This document shows positions 1-10,800 of a stretch of 64,000 nucleotides of DNA, piece by piece. The notes beneath the pieces were generated by a model. The model made no database searches. It worked only from the letters and a program-made list of their open reading frames with translations, and had not been told where the DNA came from. Source of the stretch: Mucilaginibacter sp. OK098 (GTDB lineage: Bacteria > Bacteroidota > Bacteroidia > Sphingobacteriales > Sphingobacteriaceae); assembly GCF_900142915.1 (NCBI RefSeq), contig NZ_FRCM01000015.1, positions 17,790-81,789 on the forward strand, written 5' to 3'. The position numbers were made by a program, and so were the translations under genes. Numbering within the stretch: the first letter of the stretch is position 1; every line of letters starts with the position of its first letter.

Positions 1-2772
1 GATGCTGTTGACTCTTATAACCCGCCCCTAACTACCTACCCGGGATATGGGAAGTTCACCGCAGATAATACAACCGCTAGTGCCAGCACACTTGAACTAA
101 AATATAAAACCCCCATTGTCCCTGCCGATAAATTTTATGTTTATCTTACATATGGTGGTAATAATGGCACTGTTTTATATGATGATCCTACAGTTGAAAA
201 CCAAACTATTTATACGGCCAATGAACCCTCTGTAACCACTTCTGCAAGTTATATAAATTCAACTAATCCAAATGCCACTACTTCTTACTATAATTTAACG
301 TTTTCAGGTGCCAGCACAAAAGTTGTAGATCAAAATAGCACTATAACAGGGGCCACACCACAAGGCCTAACCGTTGGAGGCACCTGGGCAACCAGCGGCG
401 GTGCAGTAAATTTAAACACCAATAGCCCTACGGTAACCGTTACCGGCGGCTGGACAAATTCAGCTGTCGTTACTCAAAATTTAGGTAACATTAGCGTTAC
501 CGGCCCGGTTGCTAATACCGGTACCTTAACTCTTGGCTCCGGAAATTTTACAATGAACGGTAATTATACTAATTCAGGTTCAGGTATTTACACCCAAAGT
601 ACCGGGACTACATTTTTTAGCGGGAACGTGGCACAATCACTTATTGATAATACTACGGCAGGCACCCAGTTTAATAAAGTTAGCTTTACCAGTAACACGC
701 TTGCAAATGCAAAGGCAATGTCAGGAACAGGTGGTTTTGCCGTATCCTCTACCGGCATATTAACCATTGTTGGGGCTACTACAACCTTAGATGCAGGCGG
801 CGTGTTGACCTTTAGGTCTGCCAGCACAAGTTCTGCAGCGGTAGATATTATCCCAACAGGATCAGTGATTAAGGGCCTTGTATATGCAGAGCGTTTTTTA
901 AACGGTGGTGGAACGTTAACCAACCGGGGTTACCGGTTGTTGTCATCGCCGGTAAATCAAACCAGTTTTGCAACCAGCGCGTCAAATACATACGGGTTAT
1001 TTTATCTCAATACCAGCCATAGCTATGGGGGTAATACTTCTGTAGGGGCCTATACGGCAGGCCCCGGGGGCAGCGGGTTTAGCACAAGTAATAACAATGC
1101 CACCATCTATTTATATGATGAATCACAAATTTATAACGGCAGGAGCTTTACGCTTGGCAACCATGTCCCGGTAAATGCAATTGCGGCAACTACCGAAACG
1201 GTTGGTGCAGCTTCAGGTAAAACTATCCCCATAGGGAATGGTTTTTTAATGTACTTTGTAGGTGCTACCGGGCGTGCAAATGCAACTACAGCCATCCTGC
1301 CGACTGATGCAACCCTAACGGCAAACGGTTATATCAACCAGGGAACTTTTATTGTAAAGTTGTGGACAACAGGGGCAGCAACACTATCATATACTACTCC
1401 CGATGCGAATCATCCATATCCGGGGTTAAACATGGTAGGCAACCCGTATCCCAGTACCATAGATCTGAATCTGGTGCTTAATCAAAATCTTACCCAAATT
1501 AACAGTATTTATGTGCTGTCGGCAAGGAACAGCCCGAACCAAAAATATATTGCTTTTACGCCAAACGGCACATCAGCACCAAGTGCGGGTTATGCAGTAA
1601 GCGGAGAAGGTTTTTTTGTAACGGCAAAAACTACAGGTAATACCCTCACCTTTAATGAATCGCAAAAAGTACCGGCCAGCCAGTTAAGCGGTTCCGCCTT
1701 GATCATGTCAACCCCTAATACCCAGGCAAAAACATTGAGCGGCAAGCTGCCAAATAGTCAAAACTCACTGGCAGCAGCCGTGCCACAGGGCGATGCGCTT
1801 ACGGGCTTGTACATGAAAATAGAACGTGACAGCACAACTTATGATTATTGCGGGATCTACTTCAGGAAAGACTGGTCGGCAACCTTTGCAGAAGATGATG
1901 CCAAAGATATGAATGGCACAACGGGCCCGGTTGTTATGTCCAGCTTAAGTTCAGACAATATCCGTGCTTCAGTAAACCACATGCCCGATTATACCAAAGG
2001 TGTTAATGTAAAACTGTATGCCAATGCCCGTGCAGACGGGCAGTATAAATTAAAGATAGAAGATATCAGGAATATTGATACGCTGTATGATATCTACCTG
2101 ATCGATCATTATAAAAAAGACTCGCTGGATATCCGCCGATACGGAACGTATCTATTTGATATCAGTAAAGCAGATACGTCCTCCTATGGAGGTTCGCGTT
2201 TTGAGCTATCGGTACGCCCGCGGCCATTACCGGTGTACCGGCTGTTAAACTTTACCGCCCAAAAAGTAACCGGTGGAGTGCAGGTAAGCTGGAAAACGGA
2301 GGCGGAAAGCAATTATACGGGCTTTGTATTACAAAAGCAGGACGGCACCACCTTTAACCCGCTGTACAGCAAACAGGGTGATGGCGGCGGCATTTATACC
2401 TTTATTGACCCCAGCCCGGTAACCGGGGCCAATACCTACCGTTTACAGCAGGATAACATAGTAGGGGCAATCAGCCTGTCGCCGGCAATAACTATCATTT
2501 ATAACCCTGCGGGTCAGGTGGGCTTAATGAATGTTTACCCCAACCCCACAAAAGCAACCATCAGTGTAAATGTATCAAGTATGACGTCGGCAGCGCCGAC
2601 TTATAAAGCCAATATTTATAATTCGGCAGGGCAGCTGATGATGCAAAGATCGGTAAGCAGCAACAGCTGGACCGAGGATGTAACCCAATATACCCCGGGG
2701 ACCTATATTATTCAATTAAAAGATAACAGTGGAAATTTGATAGGGAAATCAAAATTTGTAAAAACCAACTAG
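1..2772 (+). CDS. Large secreted protein with T9SS type A sorting domain (5' end outside window)
   Basis: The frame is open from base 1, so this is the 3' part (at least 923 residues) of a gene that starts upstream; the ATG at 553 is internal. The N-terminal visible part is Thr/Ser/Asn/Gly rich with short repeated beta-strand-like units, as in adhesin-like surface proteins. The last ~500 residues (from about nt 1270) are almost identical to those of the next two large genes. The C-terminus has the T9SS type A pattern: VYPNPTKATISVNV, then YNSAGQ, then GTYIIQL, ending KFVKTN. Such domains direct export across the outer membrane and attachment or release at the cell surface. No catalytic motif is visible; an adhesin or matrix role is only an inference from composition. 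Confidence 0.85.
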   Translation, partial: DAVDSYNPPLTTYPGYGKFTADNTTASASTLELKYKTPIVPADKFYVYLTYGGNNGTVLYDDPTVENQTIYTANEPSVTTSASYINSTNPNATTSYYNLTFSGASTKVVDQNSTITGATPQGLTVGGTWATSGGAVNLNTNSPTVTVTGGWTNSAVVTQNLGNISVTGPVANTGTLTLGSGNFTMNGNYTNSGSGIYTQSTGTTFFSGNVAQSLIDNTTAGTQFNKVSFTSNTLANAKAMSGTGGFAVSSTGILTIVGATTTLDAGGVLTFRSASTSSAAVDIIPTGSVIKGLVYAERFLNGGGTLTNRGYRLLSSPVNQTSFATSASNTYGLFYLNTSHSYGGNTSVGAYTAGPGGSGFSTSNNNATIYLYDESQIYNGRSFTLGNHVPVNAIAATTETVGAASGKTIPIGNGFLMYFVGATGRANATTAILPTDATLTANGYINQGTFIVKLWTTGAATLSYTTPDANHPYPGLNMVGNPYPSTIDLNLVLNQNLTQINSIYVLSARNSPNQKYIAFTPNGTSAPSAGYAVSGEGFFVTAKTTGNTLTFNESQKVPASQLSGSALIMSTPNTQAKTLSGKLPNSQNSLAAAVPQGDALTGLYMKIERDSTTYDYCGIYFRKDWSATFAEDDAKDMNGTTGPVVMSSLSSDNIRASVNHMPDYTKGVNVKLYANARADGQYKLKIEDIRNIDTLYDIYLIDHYKKDSLDIRRYGTYLFDISKADTSSYGGSRFELSVRPRPLPVYRLLNFTAQKVTGGVQVSWKTEAESNYTGFVLQKQDGTTFNPLYSKQGDGGGIYTFIDPSPVTGANTYRLQQDNIVGAISLSPAITIIYNPAGQVGLMNVYPNPTKATISVNVSSMTSAAPTYKANIYNSAGQLMMQRSVSSNSWTEDVTQYTPGTYIIQLKDNSGNLIGKSKFVKTN

Positions 2773-2830
2773 TGTTAAGTCACTTGTGAATTGACGTTTA
2801 GCCTGTAGCCTTCAACTAACAGAACGACCA

Positions 2831-2862
2831 AAGGCACCCCTGACTTGAGGCAAGTGCCTTTT
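2831..2862 (+). terminator. Probable rho-independent terminator
   Basis: AAGGCAC at 2831-2837 pairs with GTGCCTT at 2854-2860, followed by a short T run, 59 bases after the stop codon of the first large gene. The loop is long (16 nt), so strength is uncertain. Confidence 0.5.
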
Positions 2863-2984
2863 CAAATTACGACTGTTTCCTTAGCTTCCTGAAAGTTGAG
2901 TATATAAACGCAACGCTGTATTACGCAAAATATATAAACCCATGTAAACCCACTTTTCCCAATCTTGCATTGTGACCCAAGACA

Positions 2985-3261
2985 ATGTGCCAACATCGCC
3001 TCCCCGGCGGTTTAATGTGGTTGGATTATGAGTTTTTTAAATATTAGTAATAATTCGTCAAACGATAATTCATCAGCATCGGATTCCAGCTGAAGAACCT
3101 CTGTGTGCCCGGTATCGCCATTACAAACATCCTTATAGGCAGGATTTTAGTATGGCCGCCCATATAACCCGTAGCCAGACTTTTGGCCCCTTTAACAGTT
3201 TCAAATATAGCCTCAGTGCACCAAAAACACCCATTTCCAAATATTATTTTTCAATATTCAT
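2985..3261 (-). pseudogene. msrA: Decayed msrA, N-terminal two thirds (peptide-methionine sulfoxide reductase A)
   Basis: Reading the minus strand from an ATG at 3261 gives, after an early frameshift, IFGNGCFWCTEAIFETVKG, which carries the MsrA active-site signature GCFWC, then GYMGGHTK. A second frameshift leads to CNGDTGHTEVLQL and, after a third, to THNPTTLN and GGDVGT, all familiar MsrA blocks in the right order. Homology ends near 2985 and the C-terminal third is missing. At least three frame changes and the truncation make it non-functional. A second msrA remnant lies in the corresponding position after the next large gene (7396-7680), so the two may be one duplicated unit. The identification rests on recalled family motifs. 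Confidence 0.8.
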
Positions 3262-3856
3262 ATGCTAATAATGAAGATAAGATTTGATTGATTTGTAATG
3301 GATATGCAGGCTATTAAATGGCAATTTGATAACTGTCTCTCTTAATTCATCTCCATGGTTTATAGTATAAATTAAGCAATCAAATGTTTCACGAAAACCC
3401 CTTTTTTAACAAATTCAGGGATTGTTAACATGTTAATAAGTACCTGTCTCAAAAAATAACAAAAGTTGGTTCTTTGTGGGGATTGATTTAATTATTGAAT
3501 AAATCCACCGGTAAAAACACTGTTAATAACAAGGTTGTGTAGTGATGTTCAGCGTTATTAACGGCTAAATTATCCGGTTAAACTGCTATTGTAAGAATGC
3601 TTTCATCTTATTTTTTTTATCGCTGTCCTGTTACAGATGGTATGGAAGGCGAACGTCCTGAAAGTGCCGGTAACGTAACACTTATCAGCCCTATTCAGGG
3701 TAAACCGGCAGCAGCAGCTATTCAGTTAACAGACCCGGAAAAAAATCACATCAAACGGCAACAAGTACTACCTCGTTAGAAAAAATTTGTTGCGAAAAAT
3801 GGCCTAAATCAATTTTATAAATAATACTGGCTTAATAATATTATGAATGCTGATTT
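3262..3856. other. Non-coding stretch between msrA remnant and second large gene
   Basis: About 600 bases, AT-rich. The only open frame is a 60-codon one at 3597-3779 (+), with no signal sequence, no recognisable motif and no clear promoter; I do not consider it a supported gene. It must contain the promoter of the gene at 3857, but I see no convincing TAnnTTTG box close to the start. Confidence 0.4.
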
Positions 3857-6800
3857 ATGCTAAAAAATAAAATATTGAAAACACTGTTACTTAGATTTTT
3901 TTTACTTTGTTTCTTCTCCTTTCTTTTTGCCGGAAAATGTTTGGCTGTATGGACTTTTGACTGGACTGGCTCCTCTTCAACCTCGTGGACCAATTCGTCA
4001 AACTGGTCGAGAAGCGGATCCGGTACTGCGGGTGTCAACTATCCCGGACAGTTAGGGTCAACTACTGATATTGTACAGATTGCTGTAAATTATTCGCTTA
4101 ATACAGCTAATTGCATACCTGTATTAAGTACTGCCGGAACTACTAAGATAGCAAAACTCATTTTTGGGGGTAGCTTTACCAGTGGCAATGTAAACTATCC
4201 GGGTATAAGTGTAAGCAGCGGCTGTAACCTAACTGTTACCGGCGATATCAATGTTATTACAGATACTAATCCGGGTAGCTATACGTACAATGGGGGAACA
4301 TTGCCTACTAATCAATTCCAGATTACCGGGGCAGGTACCCTACAGGCTACTAACATGTATATTTATGCAAATTATGGCTCATCGGCTGCTCAATCTACTC
4401 AACAAGCGGTAATATCATCTATTGCTAACCTTATTCTAACAGGTAATATGGTGTTAACATCTGAAAATTATTATTCGTTTTTTACTCTTTATAATCAGTA
4501 TGCTAGTTTTTATCTTAATAGTGGCACAACCGAAATAGACGGTGTTATCCAAACTTTAAACACGGTTTCAGGTACTGTCACTTATCCTACATCTACTTTA
4601 CAAATTAATCCATCTTCTTCGGCCGGTGCAGTCCTCAAGCTAGTTGGCGCAACAGCGCTATCAGGGTTGTCGGCTTCAGGTACAAACGTTGTTGACGTAA
4701 ATAACACTTATACTACGGTTAATTATTCGGGCACAAGCCAAACGGTTTACACCTCCACAGCAGCTAACGTTTCAGGTGGCATGGCGTATTATAATCTTAC
4801 CTTGTCCGGCGGTACCGAAACTCCTGCATCGGGCACTTTGGCGGTAGCTAATGATTTTACTACAACAGGCGGTGGCGCTGTAAATTTAAATACCAACAAT
4901 CCTACAGTAACAGTTGGGAATAATTGGACAAATGCTGCAAATGTAACCCAGGGCGCAGGTAATATTACGGTAACCAATGTGCTTCAAAACACCAGTGGCA
5001 CCATTCAACTAGGTACAGGAAACTTAACAACCAGCACATTGCAAAATAGTGGAGGGACAATAGCTGGCGGGGCCGGGCCGGGTGTTGTAACAGTTAGTAA
5101 TACTTTTCAAAATAACGGTGGTACTTACCAGTGTAATGCCGAAAACCTTTATATTAATGGAGGCACTTACCAAAACACTTCAACATTTACAGCCGGTTCG
5201 GGCACCGTATATTTTAACGGAACAGCGGCGCAATCATTATCAGATATAAGCACATCGGGCACCCAGTTTAATAAAGTTAGCTTTAGCGGCAACACGCTTG
5301 CAAATGCAAAAACGATGTCAGGATCTGGCGGTTTTGCGGTATCCTCTACCGGCATATTAACCATGGTTGGGGCTACTACAACCTTAGATGCAGGCGGCGT
5401 GTTGACCCTTAGGTCTGCCAGTACAAGTTCAGCAGCGGTAGATATTATCACATCACCATCAGTGATAAAGGGCCTTGTATATGTTGAGCGTTTTTTAAAT
5501 GGTGGTTCATCATTAACCAACCGTGGCTACCGGTTATTGTCATCACCGGTAAGTCAAACCAGTTTGCCAACCACCGCATCAAATACTTACGGATTATTTT
5601 ATCTCAATACCAGTCATACCTACGGCGGTATTACTTCCTCAGGGGCCTATACAGCAGGACCCGGGGGCAGCGGGTTTAGCACAAGTAACAACAATGCTAC
5701 CATCTATTTATATGACGAGTCACAAATTTATAACGGCAAGAGCTTTACGCTTGGCAACCATGTCCCGGTAAATGCAATTGCGGCAACTACCGAAACGGTT
5801 GGTGCAACTTCTGGTAAAACTATCCCTATAGGGAATGGTTTTTTAATGTACTTTGTAGGTGCTACCGGGCGTGCAAATGCAACTACAGCCATCTTGCCGA
5901 CTGATGCAACATTAACGGCAAACGGTTATATCAACCAGGGAACTTTTACGGTAAAGTTGTGGACAGGGCTCGCAACATTATCGTATACAACAGGTGCGCC
6001 TAGTACTCATCCATATCCGGGGTTAAATATGGTAGGCAACCCGTATCCGAGCACCATAGATCTGAGTGTTGTGCTTAGTCAAAATCTTACCCAAATTAAC
6101 AGTATTTATGTGCTGTCGGCAAGGAACAGCCCAAACCAAAAATATATTGCTTATACGCCAAACGGCACATCAGCACCAAGTGCGGGTTATGCGGTAAGCG
6201 GAGAAGGTTTTTTTGTAACGGCAAAAGGCCCGGCTAATACCAATGCCCTGACCTTTAATGAATCGCAAAAAGTACCGGCCACCCAGTTAACTGGTGCAGC
6301 GTTGATCATGTCAACCCCCAACGCGCAGGTTAAGGGAGTGGGCGGCCAGGTAGCATTTGGCCAAAACTCACTGGCGGCAGCCGTGCCGCAGGGCGATGCG
6401 CTTACTGGCTTATATATGAAAATAGAACGTGACAGCGCCACTTATGATTATTGCGGGATCTATTTTAGGAAAGACTGGTCGGCAACATTTGCAGAAGACG
6501 ATGCCAAAGACATGAACGCAACAAGCGGTCCGGTTGTGATGTCAAGCTTAAGCGCGGATAACATCCGTGCTTCAGTAAACCACATGCCCGATTATACCAA
6601 AGGCGTTAACGTAAAGCTTTATGCCAATGCCAGTACAAACGGACAGTATAAATTAAAGATAGAAGACATCAGGAACATTGATACGCTGTATAATATCTAC
6701 CTGATCGATCATTATAAAAAAGATTCGCTGGATATCCGCCGATACGGAACCTATTTATTTGATATCAGTAAAGCAGATACGTCCTCCTATGGAGGTTCGC

Positions 6801-7375
6801 GTTTTGAGCTGTCGGTACGTCCGCGGCCATTACCGGTGTACCGGCTGTTAAACTTTACCGCTCAAAAGGTAAGCGGAGGCGTACAGGTAAGCTGGAAAAC
6901 AGAAGCGGAAAGCAATTACACAGGCTTTGTATTACAAAAGCAGGACGGCACCACCTTTGACCCGCTGTATAGCAAACAAGGTGATGGCGGCGGCATTTAT
7001 ACCTTTATTGACCCCAGCCCGGTAACCGGGGCCAATACCTACCGGCTGCAGCAGGATAACATAGTGGGGGCAATCAGCCTGTCGCCGGCAATAACTATTA
7101 TTTATAACCCGGCGGGTCAGGCGGGCTTAATGAGCGTTTATCCCAACCCCACAAAAGCCACCATCAGTGTAAATGTATCAAGTATGACATCGGCAGCGCC
7201 AACGTATAAAGCCAATATTTATAATTCGGCAGGGCAGATGATGATGCAAAGATCGGTAAGCAGCAACAGCTGGACCGAGGATGTAACCCAGTATACCCCG
7301 GGGACCTATATTATTCAATTAAAAGATAATAGTGGAAATTTGATCGGGAAATCAAAATTTGTAAAAACCAATTAA
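3857..7375 (+). CDS. Large secreted repeat-rich protein with T9SS type A sorting domain
   Basis: 1172 residues. The N-terminus is a signal peptide: a lysine-containing start, then a long Phe/Leu run ending FAGKCLAVW. Residues ~30-450 are Thr/Ser/Asn/Gly rich and opens with a WTGSSSTSW-type unit common in Bacteroidota surface proteins. From about residue 480 (LDAGGVLTLRSAST, then RGYRLLSSPV) to the end it is nearly identical to its two neighbours, with a type A sorting domain at the C-terminus (VYPNPTKATISV ... KSKFVKTN). The protein is expected to leave the cell by the type IX secretion system. It stands in tandem with the flanking paralogues, each separated by an msrA remnant. No enzymatic motif is visible; adhesion or biofilm function is inference. 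Confidence 0.88.
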   Translation: MLKNKILKTLLLRFFLLCFFSFLFAGKCLAVWTFDWTGSSSTSWTNSSNWSRSGSGTAGVNYPGQLGSTTDIVQIAVNYSLNTANCIPVLSTAGTTKIAKLIFGGSFTSGNVNYPGISVSSGCNLTVTGDINVITDTNPGSYTYNGGTLPTNQFQITGAGTLQATNMYIYANYGSSAAQSTQQAVISSIANLILTGNMVLTSENYYSFFTLYNQYASFYLNSGTTEIDGVIQTLNTVSGTVTYPTSTLQINPSSSAGAVLKLVGATALSGLSASGTNVVDVNNTYTTVNYSGTSQTVYTSTAANVSGGMAYYNLTLSGGTETPASGTLAVANDFTTTGGGAVNLNTNNPTVTVGNNWTNAANVTQGAGNITVTNVLQNTSGTIQLGTGNLTTSTLQNSGGTIAGGAGPGVVTVSNTFQNNGGTYQCNAENLYINGGTYQNTSTFTAGSGTVYFNGTAAQSLSDISTSGTQFNKVSFSGNTLANAKTMSGSGGFAVSSTGILTMVGATTTLDAGGVLTLRSASTSSAAVDIITSPSVIKGLVYVERFLNGGSSLTNRGYRLLSSPVSQTSLPTTASNTYGLFYLNTSHTYGGITSSGAYTAGPGGSGFSTSNNNATIYLYDESQIYNGKSFTLGNHVPVNAIAATTETVGATSGKTIPIGNGFLMYFVGATGRANATTAILPTDATLTANGYINQGTFTVKLWTGLATLSYTTGAPSTHPYPGLNMVGNPYPSTIDLSVVLSQNLTQINSIYVLSARNSPNQKYIAYTPNGTSAPSAGYAVSGEGFFVTAKGPANTNALTFNESQKVPATQLTGAALIMSTPNAQVKGVGGQVAFGQNSLAAAVPQGDALTGLYMKIERDSATYDYCGIYFRKDWSATFAEDDAKDMNATSGPVVMSSLSADNIRASVNHMPDYTKGVNVKLYANASTNGQYKLKIEDIRNIDTLYNIYLIDHYKKDSLDIRRYGTYLFDISKADTSSYGGSRFELSVRPRPLPVYRLLNFTAQKVSGGVQVSWKTEAESNYTGFVLQKQDGTTFDPLYSKQGDGGGIYTFIDPSPVTGANTYRLQQDNIVGAISLSPAITIIYNPAGQAGLMSVYPNPTKATISVNVSSMTSAAPTYKANIYNSAGQMMMQRSVSSNSWTEDVTQYTPGTYIIQLKDNSGNLIGKSKFVKTN

Positions 7376-7395
7376 TTCAATAACCTACTACTAAG

Positions 7396-7680
7396 TTAGA
7401 GCAATTCAGGCCTTATCTTTTCAGCGAACTCCTTTGTAAATTTATACAGCTTTGGCTGTATAACGGCAGCGCAATAAGAATTATGTGGATTGTTGGCAAA
7501 GTAATTTTGATGATAATCTTCCGCCTTGTAAAACTAACTTGCCGGATTAACTTCTGTTACAATAGGCCGGTTAAAAATCTTTTCATCCGTTAACCTTTTT
7601 ATCATAGCCAGGCTTTTAGCCCCCTTTAACGTTTTCAATATTGTCTGGTGCACAAAAAGCCGCCATTACCAAATGTAATA
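7396..7680 (-). pseudogene. msrA: Decayed msrA, internally deleted
   Basis: On the minus strand the segment begins FGNGGFLCT, a damaged form of the MsrA active-site block (GCFWC has become GFLC), continues LKGAKSLA, then jumps across a deletion to the C-terminal part: EKIFNRPIVTEV, a stop, FYKAEDYHQNYFANNPHNSY, AVIQPKLYKFTKEF, ending with a TAA at 7398-7396. Compared with ordinary MsrA (about 170-210 residues) roughly the middle half is gone, and there is at least one frameshift and one in-frame stop. It is the second msrA relic in a position equivalent to the one at 2985-3261. Confidence 0.82.
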
Positions 7681-7863
7681 CATGAAGATTTATGTGGACT
7701 TCCGGGGGCTTACTATGATAGTTTGATTGCCTAAAATAGCTTTATTTTAAAAGTATTACGCTCATATTCAGCAATTTGCTGTTAAGTAAAGATCTTGAGC
7801 ATAGTTGCTGTAACAATTAGGAACAGTTTACGTAAAAGGCCAGGTCTTAACATTATCGCTAAA

Positions 7864-10800
7864 ATGCTATTTCATCGCTACCTCCTGATTAAATTTTTAC
7901 TTGCGTTTATTATTACTATCTGTTTCGTTAAGAACAGTACTGCCCAAAGCGTAAGTATCACATCTCCTGCAGATAATACGATTGTAACAATTGGTACTCC
8001 ATTCACTGCAAGTGTCTTGGAGACCCTCAATGGTTATACGCTTCTAAGCATGTCTTTCGCCGTAGACGGGGGCTCTTCCATTGCAGCAACTATGAGTGGC
8101 ACAACAGGTAGCGCAAGCATTCCAACTACAGGCCTATCGTATGGAGCGCATACATTAACTGTAACAGGTATATTTCACCCTTTTATCGGGTCTAATGTTA
8201 CCAAAACCAATAGCATAACTTTCCTGGTAAAGCCCGTACAGCCTGATATTACTACGGGTAGTTATGGTTTTAGCATACCAATTACCCTCAAGATGTCAAG
8301 TACGAGTGTTAGCGCCGGCGCATCATTAACTGCTTTCCCGGCCTTGGTTTATATACAAAGTGATTCATTGAAGATCGGCAAAGTTTGCGGAGACAAAGTT
8401 CAATTCCCAACTGGTAACGGAGGAGGCGCCGCTGTCGGAACAAATTATGATTTTGCATTTACAGAAACAGGCACTAATACCGAACTTTATTACCAGGTTG
8501 ATACTTACGATTCAGTTAACGGGATCTTGCTGGCATGGGTGCAGGTGCCTGCATTAACCAAGGCCGACAAAACCCTTACCTTTTATTTTGGTTCTCAAAG
8601 TCCATCTCATTCCTCGGCGTTTTCCGCTTCAACATGGCCAAGTGATTATTTAGCGGTTTACCATTTTAGTGAAGGTTCGCCCACTGCCACCGTGTTGGAC
8701 GCTACACTTCACGCGAGGAACGCCGTGCAGGCGAATACCGCTATAACCAACGACGAAATACATGTTGCTGCAGGCATACCAACAACCGGCGGAGCTTACA
8801 CCTTTAACGGAACCAACACAAGCATTATTCAAAATACAGGGACCTTTCCCGATTGTACAAGTCAATTTACTGTATCTGCCTGGGTAACCTATACCGGAAC
8901 ATCAACAAGTGATAATAAGCTGGTATCTGATCAGCTTGATTATGGCCATGGCTATAAATTGAGCGTAAGAAACAGTACCATTGAAAGTGAAACCAGGACA
9001 GCTGCGAACCCCGTTCCGGGGAATGTATGGGATGCCGGTACACCTGTTTCTCCTAACACATGGTCATATGTACAGGGAGAATATAATGGATCATCGTTTC
9101 TGAATTATTTAAACGGAAGTTTTGCTACTGGCGGTGCATTTAAACCTGGCACTAATAGCACGAATGCCCCGCCGGAAGCCGGTAATTATCTTACCATGGG
9201 TTTGGATCACGGTACGGGAACAGCAAATGGAGGTTATAACGATGCTTATTTTTTTAGCGGCGTAATGGATGAAGTACGTATTTCAAATATAGCAAAATCT
9301 GCCGATTGGGTAAGTGCTGAATATTATAATCAAAAGAACCCTAAACTTTTTACCGTTTGCAATGCAGTAGCAACCAATGCAATCAATGGCCAAACCTTAA
9401 ATGCAGGAGCATTAATTTATAGCTGGAAAGGCAGCTCAAGTAACAGTCTGACAACTGCCGCAAACTGGGATATCGGAGTTCCTGATCTTTCAACCGGGAA
9501 AACATCGCTGGTTATTCCAACCGGATGTGCAAATTATCCCAAGTTAACGGCTTCAGGCAGTATTTATGGGCTTACAATCGCTAATGGTGCATCAATAGAT
9601 TTAAACGGAAAAACCCTTAATGTTGGATGTAACATCATCAATAAGGTAACAACTGGTGGAGTGGGCATTTTAGATGCCAGTATTTTATTGGCTGTCACCA
9701 CTGGAAATAGTGCTAATGCAACGGGGACTATTAATTGGAATGGTACTTTAAAGTTTCAGGTTTACAAGTCAACTAACAATGTGTCCAATACCGCCGAGTT
9801 AAGCAATATGACTGTTAGCAACACTAACTTGTCGCCGGGCACTATAACCATTACGGGCGGCCCAATGGATATCTATAATATCCTTAAAATTAGCCAGGGC
9901 AATTTGGTTATTGATAATTCAAACAGCGGACTTTTAACACTAAAAAGCAATGCCACACAAACGGCCGCAGTTGATGTTATGCCATCATCCTACAGCGTCC
10001 AGGGGATAGTAAACGTAGAGCGATTTTTAAATGGCGGAGGCTTAGCCGGCAACCGGGGCTACCGGTTATTATCATCGCCGGTAAACCAAACAGCAGACGT
10101 AGCGGGGATACTAACAACACCCAATACCTTTGGTTTATTTTACCTGGGCCTTCATTCCTACGGCGGTGTTAATAATTATCCGGGTGCATTAACCATAGGC
10201 ATAGGCGGCGTGGCAAAAGGGTTTGGCTTAAGCAACAATAACCCCACGATCTATTTTTACGATGAATCACAGGTTTTTAACGGTCGGAGCTTTACCCAGG
10301 GCAACCATGCCCCGGTATATGCCATAAATTCAACAAGTTCAGGGTCAGGGGTAAACCTTATCACAACTAGCACAGAAAATATTGGCTCATTAACCAATGT
10401 AAGCGTACCTGTAGGGAATGGTTTTTTAATGTACTTTGTAGGACCAAGCAGCCGGACGGACGCCTGGGCGGCTACCCTGCCGGCGGATGTAACGATGACC
10501 GCAAACGGTCACCTGAACCAGGGGACTATCCCGGTAAAACTATGGACAAGCGCCACAACGCTATCATATACAACGGGTACAGCTGTCACCCATCCATACC
10601 CGGGACTGAATATGGTAGGGAATCCGTATCCGAGCACTATAGATCTGAGCAAGGTACTCAGTGATAATGCTGCCAGTATTAATGGTATTTATGTGCTGTC
10701 AGCAAGGAACAGTCCTAACCAAACCTATCTTGCTTATACAGCTAACGGCACATCAGCCCCCAACCAGGGTTATGCAGTAAGCGGGGAAGGTTTTTTTGTA

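Noticed and set aside
3597..3779. 60-codon frame before the second giant gene
   Set aside because: No signal sequence, no recognised motif, no promoter or coupling; in a gap that otherwise shows decay.
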